In this document: positions 1-10,206 of the stretch, one piece after another
Position numbering within the stretch: the stretch's first letter is position 1
Layout: every line of letters starts with the position of its first letter
Assembly: GCF_002848135.1 (NCBI RefSeq)
Contig: NZ_PKGB01000012.1
Coordinates: 1 to 64,000, forward strand
DNA: 64,000 nt
Source of the DNA: Hydrogenovibrio sp. SC-1
GTDB lineage: Bacteria > Pseudomonadota > Gammaproteobacteria > Thiomicrospirales > Thiomicrospiraceae
Direction: 5' to 3'
The notes under the pieces: generated by a model
Seen by the model: only the letters and a program-made list of their open reading frames with translations
The model's database searches: none
Told to the model about the DNA's origin: nothing
Made by a program: the position numbers and the translations under genes

Positions 1-122
1 ATATTAATGGTTATTATGATTATCTTTTGAAATATCAATACGTAATGGCGACCAATAAGCATAAACATACTTATAAAAAGATTCTATCGCCGATGATTAG
101 TGCATAAATTTGTTAAAGTCAG

Positions 123-132
123 CCAGGCCTGG
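123..132. repeat. CCAGGCCTGG palindrome, copy 1
   Basis: Perfect 10-bp palindrome, here extended to a 14-bp palindrome (AGCCAGGCCTGGCT, 121-134) that overlaps the murJ stop region. It belongs to the interspersed family described under findings. Confidence 0.8.
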
Positions 133-1680
133 CTACTTTGAGACAGAAGAATGTGAGGGTAAAACCTTTTTTGAACGTATTCCCAATAACCATAGCACCA
201 AGCCATAAATAACAATTGCTGCCATAACCAACCCTAATAGCCAAGTTAGCCGCATTCCCGCGCTAAACGCTAACCATTCACTGGTTTCTGGTCGTAAAAA
301 GAAGACAAAACTAATCAAAACAATATTGGCAGCGCTAACCTGAAGCCACAACTTACCCCAACCGGCTAAAGGCTTAAAAACCTGCTGCTTCACCAAAGAC
401 CAATACAATAATCCCGCATTCATAAAGGCAGACAGTGTCGTTGCCATCGCCAGGCCCACATGCGCAAAGGGGCCAATTAAGGCTAGGTTCATCACTACAT
501 TTGTCAGCAATGCAGCAACAGCAATTTTAACTGGGGTTTTCATATCCTTACGAGCATAAAATGCTGGAGCTAAAATCTTGACCAAAATAAAGCCCAATAA
601 CCCGAATGAATAGGCCATTAAACTCATCCCAGACATAGAGACATCTTGTTCGGTAAAGGCTCCGTAATAAAATAAGCTGATAATCAATGGCTCAGCTAAT
701 AGCAATAAACCTAATGTCGCAGGCACACCGATAATCAAAACCAGCCTTAAGGCAAAATCAATATCAGCCTCAAACCCTTTCCAATCCTTAAGCGATGCTT
801 TTTTCGATAATCCTGGTAACACCACCGTTGCCAAGGCAACACCAAATACGCCTAATGGGAACTCCATTAGTCGATCTGAATAATACAACCATGACACTGA
901 CCCCGTAACCAAAAAAGAAGCCAACACGGTATCAACCAGTAAGTTAATTTGTGCCACTGATACACCGAAAAGTGCAGGCAACATTAAGCGCTTAACCTCA
1001 GACACACCTTCATTTGGCTGTAAAGAAGGCCTTGGTAACAGTCCCAATCGTTTTAAAAAAGGAAGATGAAACAATAACTGAACCACCCCAGCAACCAACA
1101 CACCCCACGCGAGAGCCATCACGGGGACATCTAGTAAAGGTGACACCCAAATTGCGAATGAAATCAATACCAAATTCAAAAAAACTGGCGTAAAAGCAGG
1201 TACGGCAAACTGATTATATGTATTTAAAATAGCAGATGAAAAAGCCACCAATGAAATCAATAATAGATAGGGAAAGGTAATCGACAGCATATCCGCCGCT
1301 AATTGGAATTTCTCAGGATCATCGACAAACCCAGGGGCAAACACCCACATCCACAGAGTAGAGCCGAAGACCCCGAATGCAGTTAACAACAACAAGATTC
1401 CACCAAGACGCGTTAGGATGGCATCAACAAGCTGCTTAACAGCTGCTCGCCCGCCCTTTTCTTTGTAGTCTGCTAAAACAGGAACAAAAGCTTGAGAGAA
1501 AGCGCCTTCTGCAAATAAGCGCCGAAAAAAGTTGGGGATTTTAAAAGCAACAAAAAATGCATCCGCACCGGCAGAAGCGCCAAAATATCGTGCTATGACC
1601 ATATCCCGAATAAACCCTAGTACTCGGGAAATCATCGTCATACTACCGACAGTTGCTGTTGCTTTCAATATGGTTTTCAA
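133..1680 (-). CDS. murJ: Lipid II flippase MurJ (MviN)
   Basis: Integral inner-membrane protein of 515 residues that flips lipid II to the periplasmic face for peptidoglycan synthesis. The N-terminus carries the family segment SRVLGFIRD (about residues 18-26), and FRRLFAEGAFSQAF (about 52-65) is the MurJ signature. The rest is a run of hydrophobic helices consistent with 14 membrane segments. The start is a TTG: the residues aligning with the E. coli N-terminus begin there, a stop lies five codons upstream, and no ATG fits. No clear Shine-Dalgarno is visible. It lies downstream of rpsT on the same strand, a common gammaproteobacterial order. A CCAGGCCTGG palindrome touches the stop codon on its 3' side. 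Confidence 0.95.
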   Translation of the reverse strand: MKTILKATATVGSMTMISRVLGFIRDMVIARYFGASAGADAFFVAFKIPNFFRRLFAEGAFSQAFVPVLADYKEKGGRAAVKQLVDAILTRLGGILLLLTAFGVFGSTLWMWVFAPGFVDDPEKFQLAADMLSITFPYLLLISLVAFSSAILNTYNQFAVPAFTPVFLNLVLISFAIWVSPLLDVPVMALAWGVLVAGVVQLLFHLPFLKRLGLLPRPSLQPNEGVSEVKRLMLPALFGVSVAQINLLVDTVLASFLVTGSVSWLYYSDRLMEFPLGVFGVALATVVLPGLSKKASLKDWKGFEADIDFALRLVLIIGVPATLGLLLLAEPLIISLFYYGAFTEQDVSMSGMSLMAYSFGLLGFILVKILAPAFYARKDMKTPVKIAVAALLTNVVMNLALIGPFAHVGLAMATTLSAFMNAGLLYWSLVKQQVFKPLAGWGKLWLQVSAANIVLISFVFFLRPETSEWLAFSAGMRLTWLLGLVMAAIVIYGLVLWLLGIRSKKVLPSHSSVSK

Positions 1681-1778
1681 AAGAAGGATCTTTAGTTAAT
1701 CAAAATATGAAGGTATTTTACCGACTAATCTAGGATAGATCATGGTTTCTTACTGACACTGGCCAATACGCTAGACAT

Positions 1779-1804
1779 AAAAAAACCAGGCAAGCCTGGT
1801 TTTT
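1779..1804 (-). terminator. Rho-independent terminator of rpsT
   Basis: On the minus strand a CCAGG/CCTGG-based stem (ACCAGG, loop CTTG, CCTGGT with flanking A/T pairs) is followed by a run of T. It sits just after the rpsT stop and before murJ. The stem is a split version of the CCAGGCCTGG palindrome seen elsewhere. Confidence 0.85.
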
Positions 1805-1836
1805 ATCACATAACAAAGTCAATGTTAATTGAATAA

Positions 1837-2100
1837 TTAAGCCATTGCTTTGATACGAGCATTAATACGGCTCTTACTACGCGCCGCTTTGTTTTTTGCA
1901 ATAATGCCTTTACGAGCCATACCATCTAAGCTTGATTGTGCATCTTTAAAAGCAGCATTAGCCGCTGCCTGATCACCAGAATCAATCGCAGTCATTACTT
2001 TTTTTACAGTGGTACGCATTTCAGAACGCATACTAGCGTTATGTTGACGACTTTTCTCGGCTTGCCTAGCTCTTTTTGTTGCTTGTGCTGAATTTGCCAT
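1837..2100 (-). CDS. rpsT: 30S ribosomal protein S20
   Basis: Small basic protein of 87 residues, the usual S20 length, that binds 16S rRNA in the 30S body. It opens with [16 protein letters not shown] and is rich in Lys, Arg and Ala, with the typical S20 pattern ([16 protein letters not shown]). A GGAG ribosome-binding site lies 8 nt before the ATG. It is followed by its own terminator, so murJ may be separately expressed or reached by read-through. Confidence 0.97.
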   Translation of the reverse strand: MANSAQATKRARQAEKSRQHNASMRSEMRTTVKKVMTAIDSGDQAAANAAFKDAQSSLDGMARKGIIAKNKAARSKSRINARIKAMA

Positions 2101-2252
2101 TTAAATACTCCAAAAATTTGATTTCAATAGTTTTTTTGTCGATACGCATCGACCATCGACACTCATTAAGAAAGGGCTAAATCTTCCTAAAGTATCTAAA
2201 CGTTTGAAAGGATTACGCGATTATCCACAATTCACCTATCCATGTCAAGCAC

Positions 2253-4145
2253 TTAGTCCAGTGATTTTTTTAGTTGAATGGGACCAATATATCCAACTTC
2301 AGAGACCCCATTTCCCTGCTGAATCTGTTTGGTCGCATCCCCCGCATAAGAATCCGTTACCAAATCATTTTGATTTAAATCTGCTTTATCTTTTGAAAAC
2401 TCTTTCTCACTAAACGGATGCTGAATCGTTAACGAGATATAACCAAAATTACCAATTCTTATCCAATCCGGCGAAGTAGATTCTGCAGCATAAGGCATAG
2501 TGGCAATGCGTGATAATCGTCTTTGATTGATTTGATATGCCCAAACCGCATCATTTAAATGCCCTTTATTGGTGTCTTCTCCAACGAGTAAAACACCCGA
2601 TTCCTCAATAAAGGCAAGATTGTCCGGTTCTGCAATTTGATTAATATCACACTCATTACCGGCATAATCGGACTCTTCGCCCTTCGTTGTGTATAACTTA
2701 GAACGCCCAGTTAAGATTGCCGACATAGTTTGACCCACATATTCCGAATCAATTAAAGGATGCTTCCCCATCTCTAGCTGATAAACCACCCCACAAGGTA
2801 TTCCATGATTATCCAACTGTATATCGCCTTTATTATCTGCCATCATACCTGTCGCCACAGACATCGAGATATAGAGTTGATTAGCCTTCCTATTAAGTGC
2901 CAACCCCTCTTCTTTTTTAAACTCGACGGTCGCGCCTAAATAATCAGCCATTCGACGTGTTTCCAACCGTGATGCAAGCGCAATATCCTCCTCCAAAACC
3001 TTGCCATCGCCGGTAAGGTCTTTCAGTTTCAAACAAGTCCCAGTCGCATCAATAAACCGACCGCCAGACTTATCACATTCCGCCTGGGGTTGATTCAATA
3101 TGGCTTTATCAAAGATATCTTCAAATTGAATCGCATCATGGGTATTAACCTGGTCATCAGGGTTCAACAACCGATCAATATTTGTATTGCTCACATGCCC
3201 CATGCTAATCCAAGACAGATTTGCCTGCCCACCATTGCTTCCTGAAACTTGTTGCCACTTTGCTGCGTACAAATAGCCTAGACTCAAGTCTCGTGGTTTA
3301 TCTGCCACAAACATAAATAAACCAACACGACCGCCATCATCAGTCAGATAAACGGTCCGCTGATCAGGCATCACTAATCCGAGTTCATGAGAAAAGCGTC
3401 CCATAGCATAGTGCTTTTGATAAACAACTTTACCTTCATTAGTCATCCTAACCTCAGGCATCCAACCATAGTAATAGGGACTCGGAAACACCTGTCCAGT
3501 TGGTGTACGCCAGTACTTCTCAATCAGTTCAGCACCATAGCCATTATCCGACAAGGCATACCTCGCATCTGGTTCATATTCTTCTGACCCCAAATGTGAC
3601 TGCCATGGCGTTGTCGAACCCGCACAATGCACCCAACCACCAAAGTAATCATCTTGTGAAATATATGCTAGCGAACCTGGCTTAACTGACAGTTCACCGT
3701 TTTCAGACTGTAGCAACTCTGCTTTGTACAAAGCGCCGATGCCGCATTCGAATTGAAAAATGGCAAACAGTCGCCCATTTCGTTGCAAAATGGAAACATG
3801 ATCCAACCCAGATCCTTTAGCCGATGGTTGGGTTCCATTGCATAATAACGGCGTACCATCTTCATTTTTCAACACCTTTCCAGTTCGATCTTTAATCGCA
3901 CCAAAAATCTCACCGGAAGCATCCCTTTCTCCGACTCGAAGTAAACGACGATAACTGAGTGACTGTGTCTCATTTCCTACCTGGATTTTAGGTGCAACCT
4001 GTAGTGTTGACTCTGCCTTAGAAGCTGTTTTAGGAGTTGACACTGATTCAAATTGCAAATTATTCGCGTACAAGAAACTCGGCCAGGCAGTCACTAATCC
4101 AACCACACTGGCAATCAAAAATTGATGGGTCTTCACAATATTCAT
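2253..4145 (-). CDS. Secreted PhoX-like (DUF839) protein
   Basis: Protein of 630 residues with an N-terminal signal peptide ending near AWPSFLYA. The middle resembles the PhoX/DUF839 family: VHCAGSTTPWQSHLGSEE (about 180-197), HELGLVMPDQRTVYLTDDGG and LFMFVADKP. PhoX enzymes are Ca/Fe-dependent periplasmic alkaline phosphatases. The fold assignment is by motif recognition; phosphatase activity is inference, since metal ligands were not checked one by one. AAGGAA precedes the ATG. Upstream are a palindrome copy and a tRNA gene; no pho box was recognised. It could instead be one of the many uncharacterised DUF839 beta-propellers. Confidence 0.75.
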   Translation of the reverse strand: MNIVKTHQFLIASVVGLVTAWPSFLYANNLQFESVSTPKTASKAESTLQVAPKIQVGNETQSLSYRRLLRVGERDASGEIFGAIKDRTGKVLKNEDGTPLLCNGTQPSAKGSGLDHVSILQRNGRLFAIFQFECGIGALYKAELLQSENGELSVKPGSLAYISQDDYFGGWVHCAGSTTPWQSHLGSEEYEPDARYALSDNGYGAELIEKYWRTPTGQVFPSPYYYGWMPEVRMTNEGKVVYQKHYAMGRFSHELGLVMPDQRTVYLTDDGGRVGLFMFVADKPRDLSLGYLYAAKWQQVSGSNGGQANLSWISMGHVSNTNIDRLLNPDDQVNTHDAIQFEDIFDKAILNQPQAECDKSGGRFIDATGTCLKLKDLTGDGKVLEEDIALASRLETRRMADYLGATVEFKKEEGLALNRKANQLYISMSVATGMMADNKGDIQLDNHGIPCGVVYQLEMGKHPLIDSEYVGQTMSAILTGRSKLYTTKGEESDYAGNECDINQIAEPDNLAFIEESGVLLVGEDTNKGHLNDAVWAYQINQRRLSRIATMPYAAESTSPDWIRIGNFGYISLTIQHPFSEKEFSKDKADLNQNDLVTDSYAGDATKQIQQGNGVSEVGYIGPIQLKKSLD

Positions 4146-4237
4146 TTCCTTTCAACTAATGAGGTGCTGCTAAGTTACCAAAAATAGTTGCCTGAAATAC
4201 GAAGCTTTTATTGCAATGGCATTAATCGCAAAAACAC

Positions 4238-4247
4238 CCAGGCCTGG
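4238..4247. repeat. CCAGGCCTGG palindrome, copy 2
   Basis: Perfect copy, intergenic, about 90 bp upstream of the PhoX-like gene start. Confidence 0.8.
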
Positions 4248-4346
4248 TCAAAATTTAGCAAAGAATGTGGTTAAAATGAATTGCGATAGAGATGAACGTG
4301 AGAACTAAATTCACTCAGGTAAGCAGTGAATTCATATATTGAAGAG

Positions 4347-4379
4347 ATAAAAAAAGCCAGACATTTCTGTCTGGCTTTT
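4347..4379 (-). terminator. Terminator of tRNA-Ser(GCT)
   Basis: Perfect 12-bp inverted repeat (AAAAGCCAGACA / TGTCTGGCTTTT) with a 4-nt loop and a T run on the minus strand, immediately downstream of the tRNA gene. Confidence 0.9.
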
Positions 4380-4387
4380 GAATGTAA

Positions 4388-4479
4388 TGGCGGTGAAGGA
4401 GGGATTCGAACCCTCGATAGGGGATAAACCCTATACTCCCTTAGCAGGGGAGCGCCTTCAGCCTCTCGGCCACTTCACC
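4388..4479 (-). tRNA. tRNA-Ser (anticodon GCT)
   Basis: A 92-nt class II tRNA with encoded CCA. Acceptor GGTGAAG pairs with CTTCACC. The anticodon stem-loop is CTCCC-CTGCTAA-GGGAG (anticodon GCT), and there is a long variable arm and a T-arm GGTTCGAATCC. It reads AGC/AGU serine codons. In related bacteria this tRNA commonly follows alaS-lysC-csrA; here it follows lysC directly. Confidence 0.97.
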
Positions 4480-4580
4480 TAAATCAATATCTAAAGCTTT
4501 GATTGTGGCGCGTATGATACCTTGAAACCGAAAGGTTGTAAAGAGATGGAACCACCCTTTTACGCGCCTTTAAATGTTTT

Positions 4581-5807
4581 TTACTGATCCAGGTCAAATG
4601 CTTGGTGCAATGCCTGTACAGCGGTTTCCAGCAGGGATTCTTCAATCACAACTGAAATTTTGATTTCGGTGGTACCAATCATTTGAATATTGATATTGTT
4701 ATCCGCCAACACCTTAAACATTTTACTAGCAATCCCTGAGTGCGATTTCATGCCTACACCCACCATCGAAATCTTAACAATGGTATCGTCACAAATCACT
4801 TCACGCGCGCCTAATTCTTGGACTGTTTTTTCCAAAATGGCTTGAGCAGCCGCCAAATCGCCTCGGGCGACGGTAAAGGTAAAGTCGGTTGTTCCATCAA
4901 CGCCTTGGTTTTGGATAATCATGTCAATCTCAATATTGGCATCCGAAACCGGTCCAAGTATTTGAAATGCGACCCCTGGCTTATCGGGTACACCCAATAC
5001 CATCAGTTTAGCTTCATCCCGACTGAATGCAATTCCTGAAATTAACGGCTTTTCCATATCCAATTCCTCAAAATCTTCTTCGGAGATCAGTAATGTACCG
5101 CCTCCTTCTTTCATTGATGAAAGCACCCGTAAAGGCACTTTGTATTTACTGGCAAATTCCACAGAGCGAATTTGTAAAACCTTTGCGCCTAAACTGGCTA
5201 ATTCCAACATTTCATCAAAGGTCACGACATCTAACCGTCTGGCTTCGGGCACGACACGCGGGTCAGTGGTATAAACCCCATCGACATCAGTATATATCTG
5301 ACATTCATCCGCCTTTAGTGTCGCTGCCAAAGCAACCGCCGTGGTATCGGAGCCACCGCGTCCTAACGTAGTAATATCACCATCCGGCGACACGCCTTGG
5401 AAACCCGCAACCACCACAACTTTTCCTTGGTTGAGTTGCAAAGTAATTTTCTCCGCATCAATCTTCTCAATTCGCGCTTTAGAGTGAACCTCATTGGTTT
5501 GAATCGGCACCTGCCAACCGGTATAGGAAATGGCATCCATGCCTTTTTCTTGTAATGCCATACTTAATAACGCAATCGTGACCTGTTCACCCGTGGTTAA
5601 CAATACGTCCATTTCGCGCTTGGAAGGTTGCGTCTGCATTTCTTGCGCCAATGCCGTTAACCGATTGGTTTCACCACTCATCGCAGACACAGCTACGACG
5701 ACTTGATGCCCGTCTGCAACAAATTGGCTGACTTTGTCCGCCACATTTTGAATACGTTCAACATTTCCAACCGAAGTGCCGCCATATTTTTGAACAATTA
5801 GAGCCAT
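4581..5807 (-). CDS. lysC: Aspartate kinase LysC
   Basis: First enzyme of the aspartate pathway (Lys, Thr, Met and diaminopimelate). 408 residues from the ATG giving MALIVQKYGGTSVG, the kinase nucleotide-binding signature. GRGGSDTTAVALA (about 150) follows in the catalytic domain, and two ACT regulatory domains fill the C-terminal third. A GTG 21 nt upstream is open, but GGAGAAGG sits at the right distance for the ATG at 5807. It lies downstream of alaS, with a strong hairpin terminator or attenuator between them. Confidence 0.95.
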   Translation of the reverse strand: MALIVQKYGGTSVGNVERIQNVADKVSQFVADGHQVVVAVSAMSGETNRLTALAQEMQTQPSKREMDVLLTTGEQVTIALLSMALQEKGMDAISYTGWQVPIQTNEVHSKARIEKIDAEKITLQLNQGKVVVVAGFQGVSPDGDITTLGRGGSDTTAVALAATLKADECQIYTDVDGVYTTDPRVVPEARRLDVVTFDEMLELASLGAKVLQIRSVEFASKYKVPLRVLSSMKEGGGTLLISEEDFEELDMEKPLISGIAFSRDEAKLMVLGVPDKPGVAFQILGPVSDANIEIDMIIQNQGVDGTTDFTFTVARGDLAAAQAILEKTVQELGAREVICDDTIVKISMVGVGMKSHSGIASKMFKVLADNNINIQMIGTTEIKISVVIEESLLETAVQALHQAFDLDQ

Positions 5808-5863
5808 TGTTTTTTTTGCCTTCTCCACAAATCGGCTGATTTTTAAACAGCCATAAACTTAAA

Positions 5864-5898
5864 AAACCGCAGCCCCCAAACTGGAGTTACTGCGGTTT
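5864..5898 (-). terminator. Hairpin terminator/attenuator between alaS and lysC
   Basis: Stem AAACCGCAG / CTGCGGTTT with a 17-nt loop, followed on the minus strand by a run of T. It ends about 55 nt before the lysC ATG, so it either ends the alaS transcript or attenuates entry into lysC. Confidence 0.75.
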
Positions 5899-5934
5899 GG
5901 GATACACTCCCCCTCACGACCAAGAGTCTGGAAT

Positions 5935-8529
5935 TTAGTCTAATGCTTCCACCCAGGCCTGGACAGAAGCTAATGCCTCTGGCAATTTTTCAGGGTCTTT
6001 CCCCCCCGCCTGAGCCATATCGGGTCGACCGCCGCCTTTTCCACCCACTTGCTGAGCGACATGATTGACCAGCTGCCCAGCTTTAATCTTATTGGTGACC
6101 GCTTTGCTGACACCCGCAACCAAAGTAACCTTCTCACCATCCACTGCGGCCAATACAACCGCGGCTGGCTCCAGCTTATCTTTCAGTTTATCCAGAGTTT
6201 CTCGCAAGGTATTCACATCAGCCCCTTCTAACTGAGCTGCTAATACCTTCACGCCATTCACCTCGACAGCAGAATTCGCCAGGTCATCGCCTTGTGAAGC
6301 CGCCATTTTAGATTGCAACTGCTTGAGTTGTTTTTCAAAATCTTTGCTCTCAGAGACCAGTTGCGACAATTTTGTCACCACTTGCGACTTATCCGCTTTT
6401 AACTGGGTAGCCACTTCCAACAAACGTTGTTCAGATTCATAAATTGCTTCCCATGCCGCTTCACCTGTCACTGCCTCGATGCGTCGAACGCCTGAAGCAA
6501 TGCCACTTTCAGATAAAATTCGGAAAGGCCCGATTTCTCCGGCTGAATTCACATGGGTTCCACCGCAAAGTTCAATGGAAAAATCACCCAACTCAACCAC
6601 GCGAACCACATCACCATATTTTTCACCGAACAGCGCCATCGCCCCTTTCGACTTCGCAGCTTCAATATCCATCTCAGCCATGTCAACCGGCGCATTTTTC
6701 ATAATTTGCTGATTGACCAACTGTTCAATTTTCAAACAGGTCTCAGCAGAAATCGGTTCAAAATGTGAGAAGTCAAAACGTAGGCGGTCAGGTTCGACCA
6801 ATGAACCTTTCTGACCAACATGAGTGCCGAGTACCGTTCTTAAAGCCGCATGCAATAAATGGGTTGCTGAATGGTTGCGTTCGGAAGCCCGCCTTGCCTT
6901 GACATCAATATGTGCTTGTATTGTCTGCCCCACTGCCAAAGCGCCCGCAGTAACCTTACCAATATGTAAAAAAGTCGCGCCTTGCTTTTGGCAATTATCG
7001 ACATGAAAGCTGTTCATACCTTCCGTTAGACTGCCCTGGTCTCCAACTTGGCCACCTGATTCGGCATAAAAAGGGGTTTCGTTTAACACCACAATTGCTT
7101 GCGTACCTTCTGATATTGACTCAACCTGCTGACCCTCGACAAATATCGCCTGAATTTCTGCAGAAGCGGCATCCTGATCATAGCCAACAAACTGTGTTGG
7201 GACGCTAAAATCAACCTTTAAACTTCCTTGAGTGGCAAAGTTACTTGCGGATCTGGCTCGTGCTCTTTGCGCTTCCATTTCCTTTGCGAAGCCCGCTTCA
7301 TCAACCGTTAAATTGCGTTCTCTAGCGACATCGGCGGTCAAATCGAATGGAAAGCCATAGGTATCATACAGTTTAAAAGCCACTTCCCCACTAACCACCG
7401 TTCCGGCCAATTGCGAAAATGCGTCTTCTAAGATTCGCATGCCATTTTCCAAGGTTTCGGCAAAACGTTTTTCTTCCTGTTTTAAAACACGTTCAACATT
7501 CGATTGCTCTTGAACCAACTCGGGATAAGCATCACCCATTTGCTGAACCAAAACATCCACCAGCTGATGGAAAAACAATTCAGTTTGGCCTAATTTATAA
7601 CCATGACGAATGGCCCGGCGAATAATACGGCGTAACACATAGCCACGGCCGTCATTGGCTGGTAAGACGCCATCAACAATCATAAACGCACAAGATCGAA
7701 TATGGTCTGCAATAACACGAAGTGAACTGTTGGTCAGGTTCTTTTCACCCGTTAGCTCAGATGCCTTTTTGACAATGGCTTGGAAAAGATCAATGTCGTA
7801 ATTATTGTGCTGATGCTGCATAACCGCCGCAAGACGCTCTAAGCCCATCCCCGTATCGACTGACGGTTTTGGTAAAGGCGTTAAGGTACCATCATCGGAA
7901 CGGTCGAACTGCATAAAGACCAGATTCCAAATTTCTATATACCGATCGCCATCTTCTTCAGGAGACCCCGGAGGCCCACCCGCGACAGACTCCCCATGAT
8001 CATAGAAGATTTCGGAACAAGGGCCACAAGGCCCGGTATCACCCATAGACCAGAAATTGTCTTTGGCGCCACAACGAGAAAAGCGATCGGCACTGACACC
8101 CATCTCTTTTAACCAAATATCTTCGGCTTCTTTATCTTCTTCAAATACGGTCACCCAAAGCTTTTCTGCTGGGAGGTTTAATTCTTTGGTTAGAAATTCC
8201 CAGGCATACTGAATGGCCTCACGCTTAAAGTAATCGCCAAAACTGAAGTTACCTAACATTTCGAAAAAAGTATGGTGACGCGCGGTATAGCCAACATTTT
8301 CTAAATCGTTATGCTTTCCGCCGGCACGAATACAGCGCTGAACACTGGTGGCACGCACATAATCACGTTTTTCTTGCCCTAAAAAGGTTTCTTTAAATTG
8401 CACCATTCCCGCATTAGTAAACAATAAGGTGGGATCATTTGCAGGTACAACGGGGCTAGAATGAACTGCTGTGTGGCCTTGCTTTACAAAAAAGTCTATA
8501 AACGCTTTTCTGAGTTCTGCGCTGGTCAT
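5935..8529 (-). CDS. alaS: Alanyl-tRNA synthetase
   Basis: 864 residues, normal for bacterial AlaS; charges tRNA-Ala and edits mischarged Ser/Gly. The N-terminal class II core has [15 protein letters not shown] and [23 protein letters not shown]. The editing domain has [11 protein letters not shown] (about 560-570) and CGGTHV. The C-Ala domain ends with [19 protein letters not shown] lies before the ATG. It follows recA-recX, a conserved gammaproteobacterial order. A CCAGGCCTGG copy lies in the last codons (Gln-Ala-Trp). Confidence 0.98.
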   Translation of the reverse strand: MTSAELRKAFIDFFVKQGHTAVHSSPVVPANDPTLLFTNAGMVQFKETFLGQEKRDYVRATSVQRCIRAGGKHNDLENVGYTARHHTFFEMLGNFSFGDYFKREAIQYAWEFLTKELNLPAEKLWVTVFEEDKEAEDIWLKEMGVSADRFSRCGAKDNFWSMGDTGPCGPCSEIFYDHGESVAGGPPGSPEEDGDRYIEIWNLVFMQFDRSDDGTLTPLPKPSVDTGMGLERLAAVMQHQHNNYDIDLFQAIVKKASELTGEKNLTNSSLRVIADHIRSCAFMIVDGVLPANDGRGYVLRRIIRRAIRHGYKLGQTELFFHQLVDVLVQQMGDAYPELVQEQSNVERVLKQEEKRFAETLENGMRILEDAFSQLAGTVVSGEVAFKLYDTYGFPFDLTADVARERNLTVDEAGFAKEMEAQRARARSASNFATQGSLKVDFSVPTQFVGYDQDAASAEIQAIFVEGQQVESISEGTQAIVVLNETPFYAESGGQVGDQGSLTEGMNSFHVDNCQKQGATFLHIGKVTAGALAVGQTIQAHIDVKARRASERNHSATHLLHAALRTVLGTHVGQKGSLVEPDRLRFDFSHFEPISAETCLKIEQLVNQQIMKNAPVDMAEMDIEAAKSKGAMALFGEKYGDVVRVVELGDFSIELCGGTHVNSAGEIGPFRILSESGIASGVRRIEAVTGEAAWEAIYESEQRLLEVATQLKADKSQVVTKLSQLVSESKDFEKQLKQLQSKMAASQGDDLANSAVEVNGVKVLAAQLEGADVNTLRETLDKLKDKLEPAAVVLAAVDGEKVTLVAGVSKAVTNKIKAGQLVNHVAQQVGGKGGGRPDMAQAGGKDPEKLPEALASVQAWVEALD
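5953..5962. repeat. CCAGGCCTGG palindrome, copy 3 (in alaS)
   Basis: Perfect copy inside the 3' end of alaS, read as Gln-Ala-Trp. Confidence 0.8.
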
Positions 8530-8618
8530 ATTTTTTTCCTAAACTCTATAAACTGACTAAAAACCCTAAATGGGCATCGTTAAATTCTTTCAATGACAAC
8601 TCGGTAAATTTAATTCTC

Positions 8619-9095
8619 TTATGAAGACTTAAATGCTTTCCATATCTGAGACTGACTAAACCCACGCGACTGTAAGAAGCGCATGCGCCTGGCTTGTTCC
8701 TTGGCTTGACCGGGTTGCTGTGCATCACCATATTTTTTAACAAGACTTGCTCTGGCTATGTCTGCCCAATCCTGATCATCCATTGCCAAGTAGCTTTCTA
8801 TCAATTCATTAACATCACTACGTTGTTGCAAGGCTTGACGAATCTTGTAAGGCCCCTGCCCTTTTTCACAGGCTTGACGAACATATTGCTCAATAAATCG
8901 ATCATCTGAAAGCCAACCCTTTTGCGCTAATGCATCCAACACAGAATCAACCAGGCCTGGTTGATCTTGAGCCTCTGGACACTTCTGCAGCAACTTATAT
9001 CTCAGTTCTTTACGCCCATGCTCTCTGACCGCCAATAAAGAAACGGCTCGATTTTCTAGCTGTTGACCTAAATCGGCTTGCAGTTCATCGAGCAT
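8619..9095 (-). CDS. recX: Regulatory protein RecX
   Basis: 158-residue RecX, which binds RecA filaments and limits their extension. It shows the three-helix repeat pattern of the family (AVSLLAVREHGRKELRYKLLQK; QKGWLSDDRFIEQYVRQAC; RRMRFLQSRGFSQSQIWKAF). The ATG at 9095 is chosen for the GAG-type site just upstream; a GTG two codons earlier (9101) is the alternative. It begins about 15 nt after recA ends, so the two are probably co-transcribed. It carries a palindrome copy read as Pro-Gly-Leu. Confidence 0.92.
   Translation of the reverse strand: MLDELQADLGQQLENRAVSLLAVREHGRKELRYKLLQKCPEAQDQPGLVDSVLDALAQKGWLSDDRFIEQYVRQACEKGQGPYKIRQALQQRSDVNELIESYLAMDDQDWADIARASLVKKYGDAQQPGQAKEQARRMRFLQSRGFSQSQIWKAFKSS
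8951..8960. repeat. CCAGGCCTGG palindrome, copy 4 (in recX)
   Basis: Perfect copy inside recX, read as Pro-Gly-Leu. Confidence 0.8.
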
Positions 9096-9109
9096 CTTCA
9101 CTCAAACCA

Positions 9110-10144
9110 TTACGCTAGGACTTCGCCTGTTTCTGGATCAATCTGATCATTTTTAACGGGCAATAATTTTTCTTTAATTTGGGTCTGTAGGGTTTCATAT
9201 ATCTCAGGGTTATCCTTCAAGAACTGACGGACATTATCTTTACCTTGACCAATCTTCTGACCTTGATAACTATACCAAGCGCCCGCTTTATCAATCAGCT
9301 TTTCTTTTACCCCTAAGTCAATCACTTCACCCTGACGTGAAATCCCTTCACCATACAAGATATCAAATTCAACCTGCTTGAACGGCGGTGCAACTTTATT
9401 CTTAACAACTTTCACACGCGTTTCATTCCCTAGAATTTCATCGCCTTTCTTAATCGAACCAATGCGACGAATATCTAATCGAACCGAGGCGTAGAATTTC
9501 AACGCATTCCCGCCGGTCGTGGTTTCTGGGTTACCAAACATCACCCCAATTTTCATACGAATTTGGTTAATGAAGATGACTAAGGTGTTAGTCCGTTTAA
9601 TATTACCGGTTAACTTACGTAATGCTTGAGACATTAGGCGCGCTTGTAGGCCCATATGAGAATCACCCATATCGCCTTCTATTTCAGCTTTTGGCGTTAA
9701 GGCAGCAACCGAGTCAACCACCACAATATCAACTGCACCAGAACGCACCAAAGAATCGGTAATTTCTAAAGCTTGCTCACCCGTATCAGGCTGAGAAACC
9801 AATAGATTATCAACATCAACCCCTAATTTTTGGGCGTATTGTGGATCAAGCGCATGTTCCGCATCTACGAATGCTGCCGTACCACCCAACTTCTGCATTT
9901 CGGCAATCACGTGTAACGTCAAGGTGGTTTTCCCTGAAGATTCGGGACCATAAATTTCAACGACACGCCCCCGCGGTAAACCGCCGATTCCTAACGCAAT
10001 ATCCAATCCCAGAGAACCAGTCGAAACAGCCGCGATATCGCGCACAGCGCCTTGATCGCCCATCCGCATAATTGACCCTTTGCCAAATTGCTTTTCAATT
10101 TGTCCTAAGGCTGCATCTAGTGCTTTTCTTTTATTCTCATCCAT
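9110..10144 (-). CDS. recA: Recombinase RecA
   Basis: 344-residue RecA, the DNA-dependent ATPase for homologous recombination and SOS induction. Walker [10 protein letters not shown] (about residues 64-72), Walker B region [10 protein letters not shown], loop L1 around [10 protein letters not shown] and L2 region [18 protein letters not shown] are intact. The ATG at 10144 gives [17 protein letters not shown], matching the family start. A GTG nine bases upstream is also open, but AGGAACGG fits the ATG. No canonical gammaproteobacterial LexA box (CTGT-N8-ACAG) was found upstream; a different inverted repeat lies there. Confidence 0.98.
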   Translation of the reverse strand: MDENKRKALDAALGQIEKQFGKGSIMRMGDQGAVRDIAAVSTGSLGLDIALGIGGLPRGRVVEIYGPESSGKTTLTLHVIAEMQKLGGTAAFVDAEHALDPQYAQKLGVDVDNLLVSQPDTGEQALEITDSLVRSGAVDIVVVDSVAALTPKAEIEGDMGDSHMGLQARLMSQALRKLTGNIKRTNTLVIFINQIRMKIGVMFGNPETTTGGNALKFYASVRLDIRRIGSIKKGDEILGNETRVKVVKNKVAPPFKQVEFDILYGEGISRQGEVIDLGVKEKLIDKAGAWYSYQGQKIGQGKDNVRQFLKDNPEIYETLQTQIKEKLLPVKNDQIDPETGEVLA

Positions 10145-10168
10145 TTCGATCACCGTTCCTGTTTGGTT

Positions 10169-10184
10169 TTGTGTACATCCACAA
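10169..10184. promoter_or_regulatory. Inverted repeat upstream of recA (possible operator)
   Basis: TTGTG-N6-CACAA, an interrupted palindrome 25 bp upstream of the recA ATG and downstream of the pncC terminator. It lies where a recA operator would be expected, but it is not the E. coli-type SOS box. Function is inference only. Confidence 0.35.
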
Positions 10185-10206
10185 CCCCTTTAAAAAGGTC
10201 ATTAAA

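Noticed and set aside
2204-2413. 69-residue plus-strand frame at the PhoX-like gene's 3' end
   Set aside because: Antisense overlap with a well-supported gene and no coding signs.
4581-5828. Longer lysC start at the GTG (5828)
   Set aside because: It adds seven unconserved residues and would place the strong GGAGAAGG site inside the coding region; the ATG at 5807 fits better.
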